From Candidatus Caldilinea saccharophila (GTDB lineage: Bacteria > Chloroflexota > Anaerolineae > Caldilineales > Caldilineaceae), in assembly GCA_016710365.1 (NCBI GenBank), contig JADJVW010000021.1:46707-110706 (forward strand): a stretch of DNA of 64,000 nt, given 5' to 3'. The notes below the pieces were generated by a model. The model searched no databases. It was not told the origin of the DNA and worked only from the letters and a program-made list of their open reading frames with translations. Below, piece by piece: positions 23,918-35,065 of the stretch; position 1 is the stretch's first letter, and every line of letters begins with the position of its first letter. The position numbers and the translations under genes were made by a program.

Positions 23918-24187
23918 ATGCCGGTATTATCAATGTTTTACGGCATTATCGTTCGCATGTATTATCGCGATCATAAACAGCACCACATGCCGCATATTCA
24001 CGTCGAGTTTGCCGATTTCTCGGCTGTGCTATCGATCTCCGACAGCAGTGTGCTGACAGGATCACTGCTACATAGCAAGCTACGATTGGTAGAAGCGTGG
24101 ATGGAAATCCATCGCGACGAATTAATGGCAAACTGGTCACTCGCTGTGCGCGGCGAGGAAGTGTTCAAGGTCGAACCTTTACGCTAA
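23918..24187 (+). CDS. DUF4160 family protein
   Basis: 89-aa small protein beginning MPVLSMFYGIIVRMYYRDHK with HHMPHIHVEFADFSA, the His-rich core of DUF4160. Function is not established. DUF4160 genes are very often paired with DUF2442 genes, as here (12 bases apart), and the pair has been suggested to be toxin-antitoxin-like; that is inference. Start ATG 23918 after AAGGAAGGGTGGGAC. It is lodged between pyk and leuA and breaks the biosynthetic gene series. Confidence 0.8.
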   Translation: MPVLSMFYGIIVRMYYRDHKQHHMPHIHVEFADFSAVLSISDSSVLTGSLLHSKLRLVEAWMEIHRDELMANWSLAVRGEEVFKVEPLR

Positions 24188-24199
24188 GCAGGAGGTCTC

Positions 24200-24466
24200 A
24201 TGAATCCCAGAGTAAAGAGCGTTCAAGCGTTGACTGGTCATCAGCTCGAATTGACCTTCACAAATGATGAACGGCGTCTGTTTGATCTGACACCCTATTT
24301 GCAAGACGGCGTCTTCAAACCGCTGCAGAACATGGGGCTATTTCAGAGGGCTCGGATCGTCGCTGGCTCGGTGGAGTGGCCCGGCGAGGTTGATTTGAGT
24401 TATGACACCCTTTATCTGGAGAGCGTGCCGCTGGATGAAGTTGCATACTCGGACACGGTTGCATAG
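24200..24466 (+). CDS. DUF2442 family protein
   Basis: 88-aa protein, NPRVKSVQALTGHQLELTF then ERRLFDLTPYLQDGVFKPLQ and GSVEWPGEVDLSYDTLYLES, the whole DUF2442 signature. Usually next to DUF4160. Preceded by AGGAGGTCTC before ATG 24200. Possibly DNA-binding or an antidote protein; not proven. Confidence 0.82.
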   Translation: MNPRVKSVQALTGHQLELTFTNDERRLFDLTPYLQDGVFKPLQNMGLFQRARIVAGSVEWPGEVDLSYDTLYLESVPLDEVAYSDTVA

Positions 24467-24520
24467 TGGGTGGATACGTGACACCAATCGGGCGCCTGTA
24501 CACGAAAGGAGGTGATCGAA

Positions 24521-24651
24521 ATGGACGATGGTCTTGCTGACCTTTTACGCACACTGCACCGGTATTTTTCTTTAGACCCATTTGCAGCGACTGTTTCAGT
24601 TGTTCAACACGCAACAATCCAATTTCGACTCACCTTCAAGGAGGTTGACCG

Positions 24652-24655
<4 letters not shown>
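24521..24655 (+). CDS. 44-aa hypothetical protein, translationally coupled to leuA
   Basis: Small ORF with an unusually strong ribosome binding site (AAAGGAGGTGATC, nine or more pairs to the 16S rRNA tail) before ATG 24521. It reads MDDGLADLLRTLHRYFSLDP ... FKEVDR and its TGA overlaps the leuA start as ATGA (24652-24655). The overlap and strong site argue that it is translated. It is not rich in Leu compared with a classical leader, so attenuation is not indicated. It belongs to no family I recognise. Confidence 0.5.
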
Positions 24656-26376
<1,721 letters not shown>

Positions 26377-26383
26377 AGGGGAA

Positions 26384-26434
26384 ATGACTACAGGTCAAGT
26401 CACCGACGAACTGGTCATCGAGGCCGGCCTGTAA
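26384..26434 (+). CDS. Possible 16-aa ORF after leuA
   Basis: ATG 26384 is preceded by GAAGGGGAA; the ORF reads MTTGQVTDELVIEAGL then TAA. Too short to assign. It may be chance or the start of a lost gene. Confidence 0.15.
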   Translation: MTTGQVTDELVIEAGL

Positions 26435-26467
26435 GCGATAAAATTATCGTCCATAGATTAGAAAAAA

Positions 26468-26520
26468 TGCGGCGGATTGGTGCGGATTCTGAGCAAAGAA
26501 ATCCGCGTCAATCCGCCGCA
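26468..26520. repeat. Intergenic repeat R1, copy d
   Basis: TGCGGCGGATTGGTGCGGAT (from 26468) and AATCCGCGTCAATCCGCCGC (from 26500) pair with two mismatches over 21 bases, loop of 11. Confidence 0.75.
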
Positions 26521-26558
26521 TCCGTTCAAGCCGTTGACAGCAGGAGTGAGCATACCTT

Positions 26559-27491
<933 letters not shown>

Positions 27492-27540
27492 CTCTTGCTG
27501 CCCCGCGAATACTCCACGCGCCAATCACATCCCATTCCTG

Positions 27541-27549
27541 TGATATGAT
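27541..27549 (+). promoter_or_regulatory. Extended -10 promoter of toxin-antitoxin operon
   Basis: TGATATGAT: TG, one base, TATGAT (27544-27549). About 50 bases before the antitoxin start. No clear -35 box. Confidence 0.4.
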
Positions 27550-27601
27550 GACTACAAATGCATAAGGATCAGGGCAAAAGCTGTTTGCGAAGGGGAGCTC
27601 T

Positions 27602-27826
27602 ATGACTGGATTGGAAGCACTACAATCAGCTCGTTACGTAACGGTAAAAGATCGGCGGCTGGTCGTCTTGGATGCCAATGAGTGGGACGCCTTGATCGAA
27701 TGGCTTGAGACGATCGAGGATATCCGCGCCTTTCAAACTTCACAAGCACAGTTGGACGCAGCCGGTGGCGATCCCGAAAAAGCGGGTTGGTTACGCTGGG
27801 AAGATGTGCGAGATGAACTTGCGTGA
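27602..27826 (+). CDS. Antitoxin of RelBE/ParDE-type pair
   Basis: 74-aa acidic protein: ARYVTVKDRRLVVLDANEWD then ALIEWLETIEDIRAFQTSQA. This is the Phd/YefM or RelB-like antitoxin pattern with a short beta N-terminus (DNA-binding) and a helical, acidic C-terminus. GAAGGGGAGCTCT precedes ATG 27602. Its stop overlaps the toxin start by four bases (GTGA), a standard arrangement for such pairs. It would neutralise the toxin and repress its own promoter. Confidence 0.8.
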   Translation: MTGLEALQSARYVTVKDRRLVVLDANEWDALIEWLETIEDIRAFQTSQAQLDAAGGDPEKAGWLRWEDVRDELA

Positions 27827-28128
27827 GTGAATACCAGCTTTACATCGTGCCGGCAGCCTGGGATGAGATTCGTAGGCTGCCAGGCAATGTTAGACAGCGC
27901 ATCCGCAAAGCTATCGATGGATTAATGGATCAACCGTATCCACCTGTAAGCAAGCAGCTTGACTTTGAAACGAACGGCAATACATTGCTTTACCGGCTGC
28001 GCGTCGAAAAGTGGCGAATTGTTTATGCATTGGACGAAGACGCGTCCTTGATTCGCGTGGTAGCGGTTCGTCACCGCCCGCCCTACGACTACCAGGACCT
28101 TGAAACATTGCTCGAAGATATCCTATAA
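27823..28128 (+). CDS. RelE/ParE-family toxin
   Basis: 101-aa basic protein starting at GTG 27823. Fold cues: IVPAAWDEIRRLPGNVRQRI (helix 1-2), LLYRLRVEKWRIVYALDEDA (core sheet with the conserved Arg-Val-x-x-x-Arg-Ile pattern) and VVAVRHRPPYDY near the C-terminus, where RelE toxins carry catalytic residues. Likely an mRNA-cleaving ribosome-dependent toxin; gyrase poisoning of the ParE type cannot be excluded. Frame intact. Confidence 0.85.
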   Translation: MSEYQLYIVPAAWDEIRRLPGNVRQRIRKAIDGLMDQPYPPVSKQLDFETNGNTLLYRLRVEKWRIVYALDEDASLIRVVAVRHRPPYDYQDLETLLEDIL

Positions 28129-28152
28129 GGCGCAAACTTGAAGTCTGCTGCG

Positions 28153-29070
28153 ATGACCAGTTCTATCGATTACTTTTCCTTCTCCGTTATCCTCGACGAC
28201 ATTGTCTTTCACGATGGCAGCACCCGCATGGGGGTATTGGGCGGCGGCGGGCCACAGACAGCCTTTGGCATGAAGCTGTGGGCAGCGCGTGGCGTCGGGC
28301 TGTGCGGCGGCGTGGGGGCGGATTTCCCGGACGCGGCGCAGGCGTGGCTGGAGGCGATGGCGATCGACGCGTCCGGTCTGCGCCGCGACCCTGTGCATCC
28401 TTCCCTGCGCGCCTGGCAGATCATTGAGGAAGATGGCCGGCGCACGCAGGTCTGGCGCACGCAAGGCGCTACGATCCCGACTCACCTGGCGCTGCGCCCC
28501 GAACAGATTCCCACCGACTACCAGACCGCGCGTGGCTTTCACTTTGGCGTCCATCCCGAGTCGCCCAATCTGCCCATTATGCAGGCGTTGCGGCGCCGCG
28601 GCGTCACAGTCAGCGTCGAACCGTTCCGCCCGGCGGCGCGGCCGCTGACGGGTGCTGAGCTGCGCTCGCTGTTGACTGCTTGCGATCTATTCTCACCCAA
28701 TGTGGCGGAAGCCGAGTCGCTGGTGGGCGCCGGCGCCCCGGAGTCGCTTCTCCAGCGGTTGACGGCGGCGGGCGCATCGATCGTGGCGCTGCGCATGGGC
28801 GAGGCAGGCTCGCTCGTCCACCGTGCGGCGACGGGCGAAACGTGGCGCATCCCGGCATTGCCCGTACAAGTGATCGACCCTGTCGGCGCGGGCAACGCCT
28901 ACTGCGGCGCGCTGCTCGTCGGCTGGCTGGAGACCGGCGATCTGCGGCAAGCAGGGAAATACGCAGCCGTAGCGGCAAGTTTTCTGGTGGAGCAATACGG
29001 CCTGCCCGCGCCGCGCCCAGATCTGCGCGCCGAGGCGATGCGGCGGCTGGCAAGGCTGAGTGAAGGTTAA
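28153..29070 (+). CDS. PfkB-family carbohydrate kinase-like protein with altered catalytic motif
   Basis: 305-aa protein of the ribokinase/PfkB superfamily from ATG 28153 (an upstream TTG at 28138 is possible). Seen: GVLGGGGPQTAFGMKLWAA (sugar-binding N-terminal glycines), LFSPNVAEAESLVGAG (the N-x-x-E motif that helps bind metal-phosphate) and VIDPVGAGNAYCGALLVGWL. In this last motif the normally invariant catalytic Asp of GAGD is Asn (GAGN), so phosphotransfer may be lost or strongly altered. Substrate unknown. The codon AAC is clear and not next to a frameshift. Confidence 0.8.
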   Translation: MTSSIDYFSFSVILDDIVFHDGSTRMGVLGGGGPQTAFGMKLWAARGVGLCGGVGADFPDAAQAWLEAMAIDASGLRRDPVHPSLRAWQIIEEDGRRTQVWRTQGATIPTHLALRPEQIPTDYQTARGFHFGVHPESPNLPIMQALRRRGVTVSVEPFRPAARPLTGAELRSLLTACDLFSPNVAEAESLVGAGAPESLLQRLTAAGASIVALRMGEAGSLVHRAATGETWRIPALPVQVIDPVGAGNAYCGALLVGWLETGDLRQAGKYAAVAASFLVEQYGLPAPRPDLRAEAMRRLARLSEG

Positions 29071-29084
29071 CTGTAGCGGTCAGA

Positions 29085-29355
29085 CATGCTCAACGCAGAG
29101 GTTCGCAGAGAAAGAGTTTTGCTTGGTGGGCTTTGTGGCGCTGTGTGGGAAAACTAAATCTTGGCTCACACAAAGACACGGAGAACACAAAGAAAAGTGA
29201 GAAGGAAGAACTTTCCTTGGTGGGCTTTGTGGCTCTGTGTGAGAAAACCAAATCTCGACTTACCAAAGGTGCAGAAATGCAGAGGAAGCGCAAAAAATTG
29301 CTTGCAAGGCTTTTCTCTGCGTTTCCTCTGCTACTCCGCTCCTCTGCGTCAAAAT
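29085..29355. repeat. Compound intergenic repeat block (R2 plus GCTTTGTGGCTCTGTG units)
   Basis: The 316-base gap has no gene. It starts with AACGCAGAGGTTCGCAGAGA, has two copies of TTGGTGGGCTTTGTGGC (about 29124 and 29217), a CACAAAGACACGGAGAACAC run, and ends with TTTCCTCTGCTACTCCGCTC. Two related hairpins appear nested or duplicated. Confidence 0.65.
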
Positions 29356-29386
29356 GAGAGGCGCGTCCGTATGTTTACTCCGTAGT

Positions 29387-30198
29387 TTATGGCGTCTCTT
29401 GCGCCACGAAGTTGACTGTCACGGTCACGCCGTCGGTGACGCGGAGGATGCCGGCGACATCCGGCGGGTCAAAGCCATACTCTTTCATGTAGAAAAAAGT
29501 CGTCGCCGCCCCGGTCATCATGCCGCCGTCCACGCGCGCAGTCATGTCCCAGGTGATGGGGTTGGTCACATCGCGGATAGTCATGTCACCTTGCACCTGG
29601 AAAGGCACATCCTGCCCCAACGCAGCGTCAGCCGGCAAGTTGACGACTTCGGACGCGGCGAAGGTGGCGATGGGGAAGCGGCTCGATTCCAGCCAACGGT
29701 CGCGAATGGCCTGGTCGCGGCGGGGACGGTCGCTGGTCAGCGTGCTGAGGTCAGCGGTGAACTCGCCTCGCTCGATCGCCACGCCGGCCTCGTCAAAGCG
29801 CAATGCAATCTCGCCTGCCAGCGCGCCGGTTGCACCGATGGCAGTGATAAAGGGCACAGCCTGACCGAGAAACTCTTCTTCGACAAAGTACTGCATTCTC
29901 GATTTTTCCGGCACAAGCTGGAAAGTGCGCACGCCAGCCGCAGCTTCCACATTGATGGCTGGCTGGTCAGTAGCTGATGAGTCAGTAGCTGATGGGTCAG
30001 CACCCGGCTCAGCCGTTGCTTCCTGCGCCTGATCCGCCGGGTCGGGCGGTGGCATCTCGACGGCGCCGCCGCTCATCTTCCGCGGCTGGGCGCTTCGGCA
30101 GCAGGTGCGGCTGGCGCCGGTGCGCCCGCGCCAGCACAGGCCGCAATCAAGATGGCAATCAAGGCGAAGACGGCTGTCAATCTCACAAGACGTTGCAT
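29387..30198 (-). CDS. YceI-family lipoprotein (one frameshift)
   Basis: Secreted lipid-anchored YceI-like protein of about 270 aa. The start (ATG at 30198 with GGCCTTACGC upstream on the minus strand) gives MQRLVRLTAVFALIAILIAA then a lipobox Cys. After a Pro/Ala-rich linker the frame changes near 30085. The rest, open to 29387, is a YceI lipocalin-like beta barrel (FQLVPEKSRMQYFVEEEFLG; RDQAIRDRWLESSRFPIATF; GDMTIRDVTNPITWDMTARV; MKEYGFDPPDVAGILRVTDG). YceI proteins bind isoprenoid-type lipids; the role here is unknown. Convergent with the PfkB gene. Confidence 0.85.
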
Positions 30199-30228
30199 AG
30201 CGTAAGGCCTTTCCTGTCTGGCATGGCG

Positions 30229-30253
30229 GGGAATGCGTCTGTCCCATTCCCCC
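30229..30253. other. Small hairpin upstream of YceI gene
   Basis: GGGGAATG (30229-30236) and CATTCCCC (30246-30253) form an 8-bp stem 30 bases upstream of the YceI start codon. May lie in its untranslated leader. Confidence 0.3.
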
Positions 30254-30354
30254 ATGGCGCGTTGAAGATTCCCGTGCATCTTCGGTTGTTTGACCCGCTG
30301 CCGTCTGTCGGCGCCCTCACGATTCTTCCCGGACGCCCTTGCGGCAACGCACTA

Positions 30355-30484
30355 AGTACACACGGGCTAAAATACCTCATTGGTTGCTTGGCAGGGGCGC
30401 ATCCCCGTGTGCGCCCGGAAGCCGGACAGGCACGGGGGCCTGTCCCTACCAAATCTACGGGCAGAATTACGCCCACCTGGACTA
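30355..30484 (+). repeat. Dispersed repeat R4, copy 1
   Basis: About 130 bases starting AGTACACACGGGCTAAAATA and running through GGTTGCTTGG, GGGGCGCATCCCCGTGTGCG and CCGGACAGGCACGGGGGCCT to AGAATTACGCCC. Two internal stems: GGGCGCA/TGTGCGCCC and ACAGG/CCTGT. A near-identical copy in the same orientation is at 44787. Here the 8-base GGTTGCTT unit occurs once. The rest of the 350-base gap holds no gene. Confidence 0.9.
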
Positions 30485-30552
30485 AGCCAAGAGATGAGAT
30501 TGGCAGCAGCAAGAGATTTGTCCCTTTGCGTGGATGCATCTACACTCGCGTC

Positions 30553-30957
30553 ATGTCGCACACTCGCGCTACGGTGCTCTCGATCCTTGGCTTGCTGGCA
30601 GGCGGCGCGCTGCTCATCTATCTGGCGTGGAATATATCGCCCTACGGCGACGGCGATCAACTCAACCCCATTGCACTTCTGATGTTGCTGACGGGCGTCT
30701 TTCTGTTGGTCGGTGGCGCCGGCGGATGGATCGCCCTGGCGCTTCATCGGCGCTGGCCCGCACTGGCCGGGACCAAGAGCCGCGCGCGCCGTCAGGCGCC
30801 GTCCGCAGAAGCCGCGCTGCGCCAGGGCATACTGGCGGGGCTGGTGGTTGTGGTGCTGGTCGCGCTTGCCATCCTGCGCGTGCTGGATGTCGCCGTGTTG
30901 ATCGTGACGCTGCTGCTGGCCGGACTGGTCGAGGCGTATGTGCAGAGCAGAAAATAA
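30553..30957 (+). CDS. Small integral membrane protein, unknown function
   Basis: 134-aa protein from ATG 30553. Four hydrophobic helices are visible: VLSILGLLAGGALLIYLAW, IALLMLLTGVFLLVGGAGGW, a second-half pair GILAGLVVVVLVALAILRVL and VAVLIVTLLLAGLVEAYVQS, separated by a basic cytoplasmic loop (RARRQAPSAEAALRQG). No recognised domain. It may belong with the downstream MazG-type gene, 54 bases away. Confidence 0.65.
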   Translation: MSHTRATVLSILGLLAGGALLIYLAWNISPYGDGDQLNPIALLMLLTGVFLLVGGAGGWIALALHRRWPALAGTKSRARRQAPSAEAALRQGILAGLVVVVLVALAILRVLDVAVLIVTLLLAGLVEAYVQSRK

Positions 30958-31011
30958 GCAGACCACTGGCTGGCTGTTCACGGCCAGCCATAAACAAGTA
31001 AGGAGATACGC

Positions 31012-32391
31012 GTGGAGCACCGCATTCGCATTGTAGGGCTGGGGCCGGGGCCGGTCGAGCAGTTGACGCTGGCCGCATGGGAGAGTTTGACGCACGCCGA
31101 GGTAGTGGTGCTGCGCACCGAGCGCCACCCCTGTGTAGCGGAAATCCTTGCGCGCCGTCCGTCAAGCGCATACACGCAGAGTTGTGACGATCTCTACACA
31201 CAACACGCCGCCTTTGCGGATGTCTACGCGGCCATCGTGGCGCGGGTGATGGCGCTGGCGCAAACACACGCCGAGGTGGTCTACGCCGTGCCGGGGCATC
31301 CGTGCGTCGGGGAGATGACCACGCCGGCCCTGCAACAGCGCGCCGCAGCAGCCGGCATTGCCGTCGAGATCGTCGCGGGGCTGAGCTTTATCGAGCCGAG
31401 CTTTGCCGCCGTCGGCATTGACCCTATGGACGGCGGGCAGGTGATAGACGCCATGCTGGTGGCGCAGCAGCATCACCCCATGGTCGATGTCAACCTGCCG
31501 CTGCTGCTGGCGCAGGTCTATGCGCGCTGGCTGGCGTCGGATGTCAAGCTGACGCTGCTCAACGCCTACCCGGACGATCATGCGGTCACCGTCGTGCAGG
31601 CGGCCGGCGCGCGCCAGCAGCAGTTGACGACCTTGCCGCTGGCCGAACTGGATCACGGCGAGCATTTCGACCACCTGACCAGCGTCTACGTGCCGCCGCT
31701 GCCGCCCCACTCCAGCTTCACCGCGCTGCAAGAACTGGTCGCCCATCTGCGCGCGCCGGAAGGCTGCCCGTGGGATCGTGAACAGACGCTCGAATCGCTG
31801 CGCGGCGATCTGCTGGACGAATGCGCCGAACTGCTCGAAGCCATCGACGCCGAAGCGGACGGTGGCGCGCACAATGACGCAGACCAGAGCGCGGCCATCT
31901 GCGAGGAAGCGGGCGACGTGCTGCTCTCCGTCGTGATGATGACGCAGATCGCCACCGAAGAGGGCCGCTTCCAGATGGGCGACGTGATACGCGGCGTGGT
32001 GACCAAGCTCATTCGGCGCCACCCGCATGTCTTTGGCGATGTGACCGTCGATGGCGTAGACCACGTGCTGGCAAACTGGGAGGCGATCAAGGCGCAGGAA
32101 AAGGCCGAGCAGGGCGCGCCACGCGGCCCGCTGGACGGTGTGGCGCCAGCGCTGCCCGCGCTCGAAAAGGCGCGCAAGCTCCAGTCCAAGGCAACCAAGG
32201 CCGGCCTGCTCGATCGCGCCGCGCTGGCGCAGACAAATCCGGCGCTGGTCGCTCTGCTCGGCGCCACGCCCGACGAGGCGCGCGTTGGTGAAGTGCTCTG
32301 GCAACTGGTGGCGCTGGCGCACGCCCACGATGTCAGCGCCGAAGATGCGCTGCGGGGCTATGCGGTGCGCTTCCGGCAGGGGTTGGTTTGA
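31012..32391 (+). CDS. mazG: Tetrapyrrole methylase-like / MazG nucleotide pyrophosphohydrolase fusion
   Basis: 459-aa two-domain protein like Bacillus YabN. Residues 1-235: SAM-dependent tetrapyrrole methylase fold (IRIVGLGPGPVEQLTLAAWE; VVYAVPGHPCVGEMTTPAL), probably without that activity. Residues 240-400: MazG domain with HLRAPEGCPWDREQTLESLR, then DECAELLEAIDAE and EEAGDVLLSVVMM, the ExxE and ExxD metal sites. It would hydrolyse non-standard NTPs (house-cleaning). Starts with GTG 31012 after AAGGAGATACGC. A second MazG-like stretch (LEKARKLQSKATKAGL) ends it. Intact. Confidence 0.92.
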   Translation: MEHRIRIVGLGPGPVEQLTLAAWESLTHAEVVVLRTERHPCVAEILARRPSSAYTQSCDDLYTQHAAFADVYAAIVARVMALAQTHAEVVYAVPGHPCVGEMTTPALQQRAAAAGIAVEIVAGLSFIEPSFAAVGIDPMDGGQVIDAMLVAQQHHPMVDVNLPLLLAQVYARWLASDVKLTLLNAYPDDHAVTVVQAAGARQQQLTTLPLAELDHGEHFDHLTSVYVPPLPPHSSFTALQELVAHLRAPEGCPWDREQTLESLRGDLLDECAELLEAIDAEADGGAHNDADQSAAICEEAGDVLLSVVMMTQIATEEGRFQMGDVIRGVVTKLIRRHPHVFGDVTVDGVDHVLANWEAIKAQEKAEQGAPRGPLDGVAPALPALEKARKLQSKATKAGLLDRAALAQTNPALVALLGATPDEARVGEVLWQLVALAHAHDVSAEDALRGYAVRFRQGLV

Positions 32392-32414
32392 CCAAGCGCA
32401 GGGGCAATCTCACG

Positions 32415-32620
32415 CCCTCCAGTTGATCGGTGCGATACGACAAGCCAGGTCTTTCCAACAGCAGCGCAGGCAAATTCGCCGTCTGCTCCAAGTCGTTCGT
32501 GTCCTTACTGTGGACGCCGTCATTGCCTCCGCGGCATCTGAACTGTTGCAAAAGTATTCCGGCCCGCGGTTGCGCGTCCCCGATGCACTGAGCGTAACGC
32601 TTCCGTCTAGTTTTTATTGA
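32415..32620 (+). pseudogene. C-terminal remnant of a PIN-domain protein
   Basis: Open stretch with a C-terminal PIN-like pattern: QQQRRQIRRLLQVVRVLTVD then ASELLQKYSGPRLRVPDALS; PIN proteins have LPDALIAATA at the last position. The N-terminal half with the catalytic Asp is absent, and the frame diverges after VPDAL. A relic of a VapC-type toxin is the best reading, but weak. Confidence 0.35.
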
Positions 32621-32627
32621 CTACGAA

Positions 32628-32708
32628 TTCAACGGATTCAACGGACAAAGCCAGATGATTTCTGGATGAAATCCGCGCGAATCCGTCGAATCCGTACCGT
32701 CTGTGGTC
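32628..32708. repeat. Intergenic repeat R1, copy e
   Basis: ACGAATTCAACGGATTCAAC on the left and GCGAATCCGTCGAATCCGTA on the right form an imperfect stem with a 30-base loop. Confidence 0.6.
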
Positions 32709-32717
32709 TATTTCTGC

Positions 32718-33904
32718 TTACCAGTTCGTCACCGATCCATCGGGCCGGCGCCAGTGCGGCGCCTCCCAAAAGCGCCACGTCTGCGCCTGCGCCAGATCCT
32801 CGTCGATCTCGATGCCGAGACCGGGCGCGGTGGGGACAGGAAAGACCGTGCCGTCAAGCTGCGGCTGCACCGGGAAGATCGCATCGGCGTCGTTGCGGCC
32901 CGATTCGCCGTAGTACAGATTCTCGGTCTGGGTGACGCGCACCTCCAGCCAGGCGAAGTTGGGCACGGCCGCGGCCAGGTGCAGCGTCGCCGCGGTGCAG
33001 ATGGGGCCGAGCGGGTTGTGCGGCATCAGGTCGATGTAGTGCGCCTCGGCCCAGCCCGCCACCTTCATCGCCTCGGTAAAGCCGCCCACGTTGCAGATGT
33101 CGATGCGCGCAAAGTCGGTCAGGTGCTGCTCGATGTAGGGCAGAAATTGCCACTTGCTGGCGAACTCCTCGCCCACGGCAAAGGGTGTCGGCGTCAGCTT
33201 GCGCAGCGCGGCGTAGGCTTCCGGCGTCTCGTCGCGGATCGGCTCCTCCAGAAAGTCGAGCGTACCCGCCGGCATGCGCTGGCAGAAGGACGCGGTCTCG
33301 GCAATGCTGAGGCGGTGGTGATAGTCGATACCCAGCACCAGCTCGCTACCGCACGCCTCGCGCACCTTGGTCAGCCACTCGGCGGTGACGGCGATGCTGG
33401 CGCGCGGGTCGAAGATCGCAGAATCACCGACAAAGCCGCCAGCGCGGTTGGGCATCATCGGCGCGGTGCGGATCACAGTCCAGCCGTGCTGCATCAGCAG
33501 CTTGACATCGTCAACGAGCGCGGGGCCAGCCCCGCTCGCGGTGGCGAAGCAGGGGATCACATCGCTGCTTGCCACCGAGCAACTGGTAGACCGGTACATT
33601 GAGCGCGCTTGCCGGCAATGTCATAGAGCGCGATGTCGATGGCGCTCTGCGCGGCCAGCAGGACGCGGCCGCCCTCAAAGTACTGGCTGCGGTACAATTC
33701 CTGCCAGATGCGCCCGATCTGCAGGGGGTCCTGGCCGATCAGGAATTCGCGGAAGTGGCGCAGCGCGCCGATCACGGCCAACTCGCGACCGCTTAGTCCA
33801 GCTTCTCCTAACCCATAAATGCCTTCGTCGGTCTCAACCTTGACGACCAGTTGGTTGCGGTTGCCGACCCAGACGGGGAGCGGCTTGATGTCGGTGATGC
33901 GCAT
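32718..33904 (-). CDS. Mandelate racemase/enolase-superfamily dehydratase (two frameshifts)
   Basis: About 395 aa when joined; a sugar-acid dehydratase of the galactonate/mannonate type. N-terminal capping domain from the ATG at 33904: VKVETDEGIYGLGEAGLSGR. The frame changes twice inside about 60 bases (33605 to 33560); the middle frame reads VPVYQLLGGKQR, so the true chain is RAQVPVYQLLGGKQRDVIPC. Barrel domain: LGIDYHHRLS (metal Asp), LDFLEEPIRDE and AVGEEFASKW (metal Glu), IDICNVGGFTEAMKVAG, and MPHNPLGPICTA with the active-site His. Substrate cannot be fixed; a fuconate or galactonate role would fit nearby sugar genes. Followed upstream by the isomerase gene, same strand. Confidence 0.88.
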
Positions 33905-33924
33905 GGGCAGGAATCCTTATTGGG

Positions 33925-34785
33925 TCAAAGCCCGCTCGCCTGCCACAGCCGATCCATCGCGTGCGACACTTGCTGTGCGGCGGCCTGCGGATCGTCGGCG
34001 GCCAGGTCGTTGAGGCGCTGGTTGAAGGGTTCGGTCGTCACCGGGCCGTCGTAGCCAAGTTCGGCCAGCTTGCGCATGAAGCCGACCAGATCGATGACGC
34101 CCGTCTCCAGCGGCAGGCAACGCACCGTGTCGGCGAGTTCGTCGCGGGGAATTCCGACCGGTGCATCGTTGATGTGGACGCTGACGACATTAGCCGACGT
34201 GAGCGAGTCCAGCACGTCGAGATCGTCGCCCGAAGTGTATAGGTGCCAGGCGTCCAGCAGCAGGCCCACGTTGCCAGTCCCGATATCCGCGGCCAACTGC
34301 ATCATCTCACCCAGCGAAGCAATGAATTTGTAGGGATGGGAAGCCCACAATGTCTTCGGCCCCAGGAATTCAATGCCCAGGCTGCACCCGTGGTCGCGTA
34401 GAATTTCGGCAATGGGACGGTAGCGGGCGATGTGCCATTGGTAGTTTTCGGCGTAGTCGCGACTTTCCGACCACGAGGGACACCACGTCGCGGTGCGGCG
34501 ACAGCCCAACTCGACGCCCAACGCGGCCAGCCGGGGCAGGTCGGCCAGGTCAGCCTGCCATTGATCCTGGTTCCACGCCACGGGCAATCCCCACTGGCCG
34601 GGCCGTACATGATTCTGTGTAAAAAGATCGCGCACATACGCGACCCCGTGGGCGTCGGCCAGCGCGGCCGCCGCCCGAATGTCGAAATCAATCCCGGCAA
34701 AGCCGGTCTTTTGCGCCAGCATGATAGTGGCATGAAGTGACTGGTTGTGAATGCCAATTGCGCCTGCATTGAGGTTTTTGAACAT
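33925..34785 (-). CDS. Sugar phosphate isomerase/epimerase (xylose isomerase-like barrel)
   Basis: 286-aa AP-endonuclease-2-type TIM barrel: GAIGIHNQSLHATIMLAQKT at the N-terminus, GCSLGIEFLGPKTLWASHPY (Glu metal ligand), GNVGLLLDAWHLYTSGDDLD (Asp/His metal ligands), VVSVHINDAPVGIPRD and DGPVTTEPFNQRLND (last Glu). All four expected metal-binding residues are seen. The reaction is probably a keto-sugar or inosose epimerisation; substrate unknown. The dehydratase gene follows by 20 bases on the same strand, so they form an operon. Start ATG at 34785 after GGAAGGTTATTTC. Confidence 0.88.
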   Translation of the reverse strand: MFKNLNAGAIGIHNQSLHATIMLAQKTGFAGIDFDIRAAAALADAHGVAYVRDLFTQNHVRPGQWGLPVAWNQDQWQADLADLPRLAALGVELGCRRTATWCPSWSESRDYAENYQWHIARYRPIAEILRDHGCSLGIEFLGPKTLWASHPYKFIASLGEMMQLAADIGTGNVGLLLDAWHLYTSGDDLDVLDSLTSANVVSVHINDAPVGIPRDELADTVRCLPLETGVIDLVGFMRKLAELGYDGPVTTEPFNQRLNDLAADDPQAAAQQVSHAMDRLWQASGL

Positions 34786-34875
34786 GAAATAACCTTCCTA
34801 TCAAGTTTGCATGTGGTGTTGTCGATTGGGCTTGAATACATTGGGTGTTGCACGTCAGGAAAAATTGCATCGTCA

Positions 34876-34881
34876 TTATAC
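34876..34881 (-). promoter_or_regulatory. -10 box of isomerase/dehydratase operon
   Basis: Perfect TATAAT on the minus strand at 34881-34876, about 85 bases before the isomerase start codon. The -35 region is not clear. Divergent from the hypA promoter. Confidence 0.5.
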
Positions 34882-35049
34882 ACCTTACTCAAGGCAGAGT
34901 GCGTGCAGCCATTCGGCAGGAATGTTCCCGGCAAGGGGGCTTGATGGAGCGTGGCGGCTGCGCCTGACCGGGGACGCGACAAGTCTTTGAGACGCATTCT
35001 CTCTGGCAGGCCAACATCTGCATCGAAATCCTGGTTCAAGCGTTTTCTA

Positions 35050-35058
35050 TGCTATACT
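35050..35058 (+). promoter_or_regulatory. Extended -10 promoter immediately upstream of hypA
   Basis: TGCTATACT (TG 35050-35051, TATACT 35053-35058). The hypA ATG is at 35066, seven bases after the box, so transcription would start on or next to the A of ATG: a leaderless mRNA. No Shine-Dalgarno sequence lies in between. Confidence 0.55.
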
Positions 35059-35065
35059 CCGTGCC

